Source: Pseudonocardia oceani
Lineage (GTDB): Bacteria; Actinomycetota; Actinomycetes; Mycobacteriales; Pseudonocardiaceae
Length of the DNA: 64,000 nt
Assembly (NCBI RefSeq): GCF_019263585.2
Contig: NZ_JADQDF010000001.1
Coordinates: 2,294,001 to 2,358,000 of the forward strand
Reading direction: 5' to 3'
Shown here: positions 58,272 through 64,000 of the stretch, piece after piece
Layout: every line of letters starts with the position of its first letter
How positions within the stretch are numbered: position 1 is the stretch's first letter
The notes under the pieces: model-generated
The model's database searches: none
What the model saw: only the letters and a program-made list of their open reading frames with translations
Told to the model about the DNA's origin: nothing
Position numbers and translations under genes: made by a program

Positions 58272-58916
58272 GTGCCCGGACTCGATGGTGACGCCCTGCG
58301 CGCGCGGCTCGACGACGCCCGCCTCTACCTCTGCACGCCCGTCCGCCCCGACCTCGCGGAGTTCGCCGACGAGGCGCTGGCCGGCGGCGTCGACGTCGTG
58401 CAGCTGCGCGACAAGGGGATGGAGGCGCGCGACGAGCTGGCCGCGCTGGAGGTGCTCGCGGAGGTCTGCGCGCGGCACGGCGCGCTGCTCGCGGTGAACG
58501 ACCGCGCCGACGTCGCCCTGGCCGCGGGCGCCGACGTCCTGCACCTCGGCCAGGACGACCTGCCGGTGGCCTGGGCGCGGCGGATCGTCGGCGACGACGT
58601 CGTGGTCGGGCGCTCCTCGCACAGCGCCGACGAGACGCTGGCGGCCGCCGACGAGCCCGGCGTCGACTACTTCTGCGTCGGCCCCTGCTGGCCGACGCCG
58701 ACCAAGCCCGGCCGTCCGGCGCCGGGCCTGGGCCTGGTGCGCACCGTGGCCGACCGGGCGCCGGCCCGCCCGTGGTTCGCCATCGGCGGCATCGACCAGG
58801 AGCGCCTCACCGAGGTGCTCGACACGGGTGCGCGGCGCATCGTGGTGGTGCGCGCGATCACCGAGGCCGAGGACCCGCGGGCCGCGGCGGCGGCGCTGGC
58901 CGCCCGGCTGCGCTAG
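58272..58916 (+). CDS. thiE: Thiamine phosphate synthase ThiE
   Basis: Joins HMP-PP and thiazole phosphate. A 214-residue protein from GTG 58272. [49 protein letters not shown] and the [14 protein letters not shown] loop mark the family (DRAD, GRSSH motifs). Divergent from thiOSG and outside the riboswitch, as in Rv0414c/Rv0415. Confidence 0.94.
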   Translation: MPGLDGDALRARLDDARLYLCTPVRPDLAEFADEALAGGVDVVQLRDKGMEARDELAALEVLAEVCARHGALLAVNDRADVALAAGADVLHLGQDDLPVAWARRIVGDDVVVGRSSHSADETLAAADEPGVDYFCVGPCWPTPTKPGRPAPGLGLVRTVADRAPARPWFAIGGIDQERLTEVLDTGARRIVVVRAITEAEDPRAAAAALAARLR

Positions 58917-58938
58917 CCGACGGCCGACGGCCCGACAC

Positions 58939-59664
58939 CTAGCGGCCCGACGGCCGCGCCGATCCCGTGGGCGCCGGCGTGGTCGTGGGGGCGGCCGTCG
59001 TGGGCTCGGAGTCGCCGCCGTCGCCCGAGTCGTCGACGACCGGCGGGGCGCCGTCGGAACGGTCCTCGTCGCCCTGCTCGTCGGTCGCGTCCGGGGTCGG
59101 GGCGGGCTCGTCGGTGCTGTCCTCGGCCGGCTCCTCGGTCGTCGTCGCGTCGCCGGTGGTGTCCGTCGCGTCCTGCGCCGGCTGCGGCGCGATCACGCGA
59201 CCGACCGAGGTGCCCGACTCGTTCGACGTCAGCGAGGAGCCGTTGACCCACTCCAGGCCCGTGACCGCGGCCAGGCCCAGGACGAACACCACGATCGCGG
59301 CGACGACGGCCCGGCGCCACGGGGGGCGCCGCGCGGGCGTCGGCGACACCGGGGCGATGATCACCGTCTCGGCGTCGGGCGCGCCGCGCTGCGCGGGGAT
59401 GCGCCCGGGCTTGATCCGGGCCACGACCGTGTCGCGGGTGCGGTCGAGCGAGCGCTGGTAGAGCACCGACGCGATCGTGCTCGCGACCGATCCGAGCGCC
59501 GCGCCCAGCACGGTGCCCGCCGCCCCGAGGTAGGAGCCGAGCACCGCGGCGGTGGCCGCGGCCCCCGCTCCGGCGAGGACCTTGTTGACCGTCAGGTCGG
59601 GCGCCTTCTTCTCGGCCGTGATCTCGACGGTGGACGTGTCGGGCGGGCTGGCGGGACGGGACAT
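58939..59664 (-). CDS. Membrane-anchored protein with Thr/Pro/Asp-rich tail
   Basis: A 241-residue protein from ATG 59664. An N-terminal cytoplasmic region with a Gly/Ala-rich hydrophobic patch (AAATAAVLGSYLGAAGTVLGAALGS) is followed by a basic stretch, a membrane helix (RAVVAAIVVFVLGLAAVTGLEWVNG) and a ~100-residue external tail of Thr, Asp, Glu and Pro. No family is recognised. Convergent with thiE. Confidence 0.75.
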   Translation of the reverse strand: MSRPASPPDTSTVEITAEKKAPDLTVNKVLAGAGAAATAAVLGSYLGAAGTVLGAALGSVASTIASVLYQRSLDRTRDTVVARIKPGRIPAQRGAPDAETVIIAPVSPTPARRPPWRRAVVAAIVVFVLGLAAVTGLEWVNGSSLTSNESGTSVGRVIAPQPAQDATDTTGDATTTEEPAEDSTDEPAPTPDATDEQGDEDRSDGAPPVVDDSGDGGDSEPTTAAPTTTPAPTGSARPSGR

Positions 59665-59760
59665 GGCTCGGCGGGCGCTCCTGGTCTGCGTGGGGTGTCA
59701 CCCGTTCCAGCGAACGGCGGCGCTGGATCGTTTCCGACGATCACGGTCGAGTGGTGACGC

Positions 59761-60411
59761 TCACGCGGACCCGGCGGGGTGCCGGATCCCGCCGTGCCCC
59801 TCGGGCAGCGCCGAGCGCACCAGGGGCCACGACAGCGCGATGCAGACGGCCACGAGCGGCCAGGTCAGCACGGTCTGCGCGATGCCCAGCGCCACGACGG
59901 CGTCGGCGTGGTAGAGCGGCAGGAACACCGCCAGCCGCACGACGTACTGGGCCACCCACACCCAGCTCGCGCGCTGGTAGCCGCGCAGCAGGTCGGGGTC
60001 GCGGCGCCAGCGGGTGCGCTGCCCCAGCGCCGTGCCGACGACGAGCCCGAGCAGCGGCCATCGCACGACGATCGACACCGCCCACGCCAGTGCGCTCACC
60101 GCGTTGCTGAGGATCCGGACCAGGAAGAAGTCGGCAGCGCGGCCCGTGGACAGCGCCACCACCGCCGCCAGCGCGACGCCGAGCAGCCCGAACAGCACCG
60201 CCCGCGGCGGGGTCCCCGCGCGCAGCCGCCCCGCCGCGAGCACCGCGGCCGCGAGCACCGCGGTGCCCCCGCCCCACGCCACCGGCCCGGCCCAGCCGAG
60301 CGCACCGGCGAGCCCCCAGCCGGCCACGAACGCGGCGACGGGCACGGTCGCGTCGACGGCGCCGCCGCGACCGCCGAGGACGTCGGTGAGCGACGGTTCG
60401 GGAGGGGTCAC
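59761..60411 (-). CDS. DUF3159 family membrane protein
   Basis: A 216-residue protein from GTG 60411. DVLGGRGGAVDATVPVAAFVAGW at the start and RTRWRRDPDLLRGYQRASWVWVAQYVVRLAVFLPLYHAD (in parts: DPDLLRGYQRASWVWV, YVVRLAVFLPLY) match the actinobacterial DUF3159 pattern, with about six helices. Function unknown. Confidence 0.88.
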   Translation of the reverse strand: MTPPEPSLTDVLGGRGGAVDATVPVAAFVAGWGLAGALGWAGPVAWGGGTAVLAAAVLAAGRLRAGTPPRAVLFGLLGVALAAVVALSTGRAADFFLVRILSNAVSALAWAVSIVVRWPLLGLVVGTALGQRTRWRRDPDLLRGYQRASWVWVAQYVVRLAVFLPLYHADAVVALGIAQTVLTWPLVAVCIALSWPLVRSALPEGHGGIRHPAGSA

Positions 60412-60537
60412 GTACTAAGGGTGCCCTATCGACACGAAGTGATCACCGGTACTGGCGCGACGGCGCGCCGATGGGTGATCCTGGGATGACCTCCACCCGT
60501 CGGCGGGGTGGAGCGGACGTGAACGGAGGCGGTCGTC

Positions 60538-61311
60538 GTGCAGCACACCTGGAACAGCTTCGTGGCGATCGGCGACAGCTTCACCGAGGGCCTCGACGAC
60601 TGGCGCCCCGACGGCTCCCCGCGGGGCTGGGCCGACCGCGTCGCCGAGCAGATCGCCGCCGGGCGCCCCGGCTTCCGCTACGCCAACCTCGCGGTGCGCG
60701 GCAAGCTCCTCGACCAGATCGTCGAGGACCAGATCCCGGTGGCCGAGCGGCTGCGCCCGGAGCTCGTGTCGTTCTGCGCCGGTGGCAACGACCTCATCCG
60801 CTTCGGCTGCGACGTCGACGACCTCGCCCGCCGCTTCGACGAGGCGCTCGGCCGCATCGCCGCCACGGGGGCCGAGGTCTTCATCTTCACCGGCTTCGAC
60901 CTGGGCCGGATGCACCCGCTCATCCGCCGGCTGCGCGGCCGCGTGGCCACGTTCAACGAGTCGATGCGCGCCGCGGCGGAGCGCCACGGCAGTCACGTCG
61001 TCGACCTCTGGGGCATGGCCCCGCTCGCCGACCCCCGCGCCTGGGGCCCCGACCGGCTGCACCTGCGCCCCGACGCCCACCGCCGTGTGGCGCTGCGGGT
61101 GCTGGAGACGCTCGGCGAGCCGGTCAGCGAGGACTGGCGCGCCCCGGTGCCCGACGGCGACCCGATGCCGTGGCGCGCCCGGCAGGCCGACGACCTGCGC
61201 TGGATGCGCGAGTTCGTCATGCCGTTCGTGCGCAAGCGGGTGCAGGGCCGGCGCACCGGCGACGGATTCCTGCCGAAGCGGCCGGACCTGCTCCCGTTCG
61301 ACCGGGTCTAG
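60538..61311 (+). CDS. SGNH/GDSL-family hydrolase
   Basis: A 257-residue protein from GTG 60538 (GGAGG nine bases upstream). Block I AIGDSFTEGLDD holds the catalytic Ser; SFCAGGNDLIRFG carries the oxyanion Asn; PDRLHLRPDAHRRVA has the DxxH-type His. There is no signal peptide, so it is cytoplasmic. The C-terminal ~60 residues (DWRAPVPDGDPMPWRARQADDLRWMREFVMPFV in parts: MPWRARQADDLRW) are an extra module common in actinobacterial members. Substrate unknown. Confidence 0.9.
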   Translation: MQHTWNSFVAIGDSFTEGLDDWRPDGSPRGWADRVAEQIAAGRPGFRYANLAVRGKLLDQIVEDQIPVAERLRPELVSFCAGGNDLIRFGCDVDDLARRFDEALGRIAATGAEVFIFTGFDLGRMHPLIRRLRGRVATFNESMRAAAERHGSHVVDLWGMAPLADPRAWGPDRLHLRPDAHRRVALRVLETLGEPVSEDWRAPVPDGDPMPWRARQADDLRWMREFVMPFVRKRVQGRRTGDGFLPKRPDLLPFDRV

Positions 61312-61320
61312 CCGACCCGG

Positions 61321-62238
61321 TCACGCGTCTCGGCGCACCGGCACGATCTGCCGCGCGGCGACGTGCGCCGGCCGCGGGCCCGGCGCGGAGAAGGGCTCCT
61401 CGAGCCCGTTGTCCACGCTGTTGAACACCACGAAGATGTTCGAGCGCGGGTAGGGCGTGATGTTGCTGCCCGAGCCGTGCATGCAGTTGGAGTCGAACAG
61501 CGTGGCCGAGCCCGCGGCGCCGGTGAGCATCGCGATGCCGTGACGGTCGGCGAGCGCGGTGAGGCTCTCCGGGTCGGGGGTGCCGATCTCCTGCTCGCGC
61601 AGCGACTCCTTGTAGTGGTCGGCCGGGGTCTCCCCCACGCACGCCACGAACTCCTTGTGCGAGCCCGGCATGATCATCAGGCAGCCGTTGTGCGCGTAGT
61701 TCTCGGTGAGCGCGATCGAGATGCTCACCGCGCGCGGCGAGGGCATCCCGTCCTCGGCGTGCCAGGTCTCGAAGTCGGAGTGCCAGTAGAAGCCGGCACC
61801 GCCGAACCCGGGCTTGTAGTTGATCCGGCTCTGGTGCACGTAGACCTCGGAGCCGAGGATCTGGCGGGCCCGCCCGGCCACGCGCTCGTCGGCGATCAGC
61901 GCCGCGACCGGTTCGCTCAGCGCGTGCACCTCGAACACCGACCGCACCTGCTGCGAGGTCTTCTCGACGATCGTGCGCTCGTCGGCCCGCACCGCCGGGT
62001 CGGTGGCGAGCCGGTCCAGCTCGGCCGCGTACTCCCCCACCTCGTCGGGGGTCAGGAGCTGCGGCACCGTGACGAAGCCGTCGCGCTCGTGCGCCGCGAG
62101 CTCGTCCGCGGTGAGCATCCCCGGGTCCGTGCTCCACACCGCGGGCTCCGCCCGGTCGATGATGACCGGGCGGTCCGCCACCCGGGTGGGGTAGCGGTCG
62201 CCGATGCGCGCCGTCCGTCGTCGGGTCGTCACTGCCAT
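61321..62238 (-). CDS. ectD: Ectoine hydroxylase EctD
   Basis: Fe(II)/2-oxoglutarate dioxygenase making 5-hydroxyectoine. A 305-residue protein from ATG 62238. The signature stretch FYWHSDFETWHAEDGMP (metal ligands His and Asp, near residue 152), GCLMIMPGSHKEF, and the distal His in NCMHGSGSN with SNIFVVFNSVDN are all present. Last gene of ectABCD; two bases separate its start from the ectC stop. Confidence 0.95.
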   Translation of the reverse strand: MAVTTRRRTARIGDRYPTRVADRPVIIDRAEPAVWSTDPGMLTADELAAHERDGFVTVPQLLTPDEVGEYAAELDRLATDPAVRADERTIVEKTSQQVRSVFEVHALSEPVAALIADERVAGRARQILGSEVYVHQSRINYKPGFGGAGFYWHSDFETWHAEDGMPSPRAVSISIALTENYAHNGCLMIMPGSHKEFVACVGETPADHYKESLREQEIGTPDPESLTALADRHGIAMLTGAAGSATLFDSNCMHGSGSNITPYPRSNIFVVFNSVDNGLEEPFSAPGPRPAHVAARQIVPVRRDA

Positions 62239-62240
62239 GC

Positions 62241-62648
62241 CTACGAAGCCTCCTTCTCCTCCTCCGCCGTGATCAGCGGGTACACGCCGTTCTCGTCGTG
62301 GACCTCACGGCCCGTGACCGGCGGGTTGAACACGCACACCGTGCGCATCTGCGTGCGGGGACGCAGCTGGTGGCGCTCGTTGCCGTTCAGGACGTAGATC
62401 GACCCGGGCGCGAGCGCGTAGGTGGTGTCGTTGTCCTTGTCGTACAGCTCGCCCTCACCCTCGGTGATGAAGACGGCCTCGATGTGGTTCGCGTACCAGA
62501 AGTCGTTGACGGTGCCGGCCTGCAGCACCGTCTCGTGCACCGAGAACCCGACACCGTCGCCACCCAGGACGATGCGCTTGCTGCGCCAGTTCTCGGTCTT
62601 GACGTCGCGCTCGGTGTCGGTGATCTCGTCGAGCGTGCGGACGATCAT
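62241..62648 (-). CDS. ectC: Ectoine synthase EctC
   Basis: Cupin enzyme that closes the ectoine ring. A 135-residue protein from ATG 62648, overlapping the ectB stop. [40 protein letters not shown] and [20 protein letters not shown] are characteristic. Confidence 0.96.
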   Translation of the reverse strand: MIVRTLDEITDTERDVKTENWRSKRIVLGGDGVGFSVHETVLQAGTVNDFWYANHIEAVFITEGEGELYDKDNDTTYALAPGSIYVLNGNERHQLRPRTQMRTVCVFNPPVTGREVHDENGVYPLITAEEEKEAS

Positions 62649-63910
62649 CGTGCGGACACTCCTTCGGTGACGGCGGCGACGGACTCCCCGACGATCGCCA
62701 GGCCCTCCTCGAGCTCGTCATCGGTGATCGTCAGGGCCGGCAGGATCTTCATCACCTCGTCCGACGGACCCGAGGTCTCCATCAGCAGACCCCGCTCGAA
62801 CGCCGCAGCACACGCCTTCGCCGCCAGCTCGGGCTGGGAGAACTGCAGACCCCGCGCCAGACCGCGCCCCTTGGGCGTGAGCTCCACGGCCTGCGACCGC
62901 GACGCGATCTCGGTGAACACCTCCTCCACCCGCTCCCCCTTGGCCAGCGTCGAACGCTCCAGAGCGTCATCGCTCCAGAACTCGTGGATCGCCGCCGTCG
63001 CCGTCACGAACGCAGGGTTGTTGCCGCGGAACGTCCCGTTGTGCTCACCCGGACCCCACACATCGTGCTCGGGCTTGATCAGCGTCAGCGCCATGGGCAA
63101 CCCGTACCCGCTGATCGACTTGGAGATGCACACGATGTCGGGCTCGATCCCCGCGATCTCGAAGGAGAAGAACGGCCCCGTACGCCCCACCCCCATCTGC
63201 ACGTCGTCCACGATCAGCAGGATCCCGTTGCGCTTGCACAACGCAGCCAACCCCTGCAACCACTCGACCCGCGCCGGGTTGATCCCACCCTCACCCTGCA
63301 CCGTCTCCACGATCACCGCAGCCGGCTCGTTGAGCCCCGACCCGGAATCCTGCAGCAGCTTCTCCATCCACAGGAAATCAGGCTGCGTGCCGTCGAAGTA
63401 GTTGTCATAGGGCATCGGGGTCGCGTGCACCAGCGGGATCCCCGCACCGCCGCGCTTCATCGAGTTACCGGTGACCGACAACGCACCCAACGTCATCCCG
63501 TGGAACGCGTTCGTGAAATTGATCATCGCCTCGCGGCCGCTGATCTTGCGAGCCAGCTTGAGCGCCGACTCCACCGTGTTCGCACCCGTCGGCCCGGGGA
63601 ACTGCACCTTGTAGTCCAACCCCCGCGGACGCAGGATCTTGTCCTCGAACGTCCGCAGGAACTCACCCTTGGCCGTGGTGTACATGTCCAGGCCGTGCGT
63701 GATGCCGTCACGGGAGAGGTACTCCAACAGCGGCCCCTTCAACGCCGGCGGGTTGTGCCCGTAGTTCAACGCACCCGCGCCGGCGAAGAAGTCGAGGTAG
63801 GCCCGGCCGTCCACATCGGTCAGCCGCGACCCGCGGGCGGTGTCGAACACCACCGGCCAACTGCGGCAGTAGCTCCGGACCTCGGACTCCAGATCCTCGA
63901 ACACGGTCAT
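62645..63910 (-). CDS. ectB: Diaminobutyrate-2-oxoglutarate transaminase EctB
   Basis: PLP enzyme converting aspartate semialdehyde to diaminobutyrate. ATG 63910 ([19 protein letters not shown]) matches the family start and has GAGGA 11 bases upstream; ATG 63922 and 63919 are in frame and 63922 overlaps the ectA stop. The 421-residue protein has the [16 protein letters not shown] cofactor loop, [11 protein letters not shown] and the PLP Lys in [15 protein letters not shown]. Confidence 0.95.
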   Translation of the reverse strand: MTVFEDLESEVRSYCRSWPVVFDTARGSRLTDVDGRAYLDFFAGAGALNYGHNPPALKGPLLEYLSRDGITHGLDMYTTAKGEFLRTFEDKILRPRGLDYKVQFPGPTGANTVESALKLARKISGREAMINFTNAFHGMTLGALSVTGNSMKRGGAGIPLVHATPMPYDNYFDGTQPDFLWMEKLLQDSGSGLNEPAAVIVETVQGEGGINPARVEWLQGLAALCKRNGILLIVDDVQMGVGRTGPFFSFEIAGIEPDIVCISKSISGYGLPMALTLIKPEHDVWGPGEHNGTFRGNNPAFVTATAAIHEFWSDDALERSTLAKGERVEEVFTEIASRSQAVELTPKGRGLARGLQFSQPELAAKACAAAFERGLLMETSGPSDEVMKILPALTITDDELEEGLAIVGESVAAVTEGVSAR

Positions 63911-63918
63911 CGTCGTCA

Positions 63919-64000
63919 TCATCCTCGCGTGGGTGTCGGCGTCAGCTGCATCGGCCCGATCCGGTACAGGAACTCGGGGTCGTGCTCCGCACCGAGTTCG
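63919..64000 (-). CDS. ectA: Diaminobutyrate acetyltransferase EctA (3' end only)
   Basis: The last 26 codons before a TGA at 63921-63919, reading ...AEHDPEFLYRIGPMQLT and ending PTPTRG. The AEHDxExLYR motif closes EctA proteins, and the place upstream of ectB fits. The rest of the gene and the operon promoter are beyond the window. Confidence 0.8.
   Translation of the reverse strand, partial: ELGAEHDPEFLYRIGPMQLTPTPTRG

Overview
The window is high-GC actinobacterial chromosome of a Pseudonocardia-like member of the Pseudonocardiales. The evidence is near-saturated G/C at third codon positions, frequent GTG starts with GTGA/ATGA overlaps, a conservon, Rpf-type secreted proteins, VirR-, DUF3263- and DUF3159-type genes, and gene order that (from memory) matches parts of the Mycobacterium tuberculosis chromosome: the Rv0429c-Rv0440 block (def, DUF3263, VirR-like, AAA ATPase, pssA, psd, moeA, groEL2), the Rv0414c-Rv0417 thiamine block, and the Rv0861c-Rv0867c block (XPB helicase, partner, moaC, mog, moaE, rpf). 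No tRNA, rRNA, CRISPR array or complete transposon was seen.

Layout. 1-10.8 kb: tail of a methyltransferase-like gene, a truncated DUF418 gene, a membrane protein, a NarL-type two-component system, two tandem Ser/Thr kinases, a three-subunit molybdenum hydroxylase (CoxL form II/S/M type), thiD, a deazaflavin-type oxidoreductase, and a deletion scar joining remnants of two divergent genes. 10.8-20.5 kb: def, DUF3263, VirR-like, AAA ATPase-pssA-psd operon with a leader RNA and a perfect CRP-type site, moeA, and groEL2 with two CIRCE operators. 20.5-30 kb: WYL regulator with divergent target, PspC protein, and a two-component system followed by a complete Liv-type ABC transporter operon. 30-44 kb: XPB helicase and its partner, separated by a four-gene conservon (CvnA-D), then a small unknown protein, MocA-type cytidylyltransferase, and two Rpf-LysM genes bracketing moaC-mog-moaE. 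44-51 kb: CoxD/CoxE/XdhC maturation genes, an iron-type alcohol dehydrogenase with its own two-component system. 51-64 kb: GerMN lipoprotein, gamma carbonic anhydrase, two MarR regulators and an MFS exporter, palindromic repeats, thiamine genes with a TPP riboswitch, a GDSL hydrolase and the ectoine/hydroxyectoine operon ectABCD (ectA runs off the end).

Connections. Molybdenum use is a recurring theme: the hydroxylase at 5-9 kb needs moeA (17 kb), MocA (40 kb), moaC/mog/moaE (42 kb) and CoxDE-XdhC (44-47 kb), all here but scattered. CRP-type inverted repeats (GTGA-N6-TCAC) occur upstream of the psd leader, moaC/rpf1 and rpf2, suggesting shared nutrient-linked control of membrane-lipid, Moco and cell-wall resuscitation genes. 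Nothing here is clearly a wholly new system. The least explained features are the psd leader RNA with its intrinsic terminator, the long-tailed conservon inserted between the XPB pair, and the palindromic repeat family at 55.9-56.0 kb.
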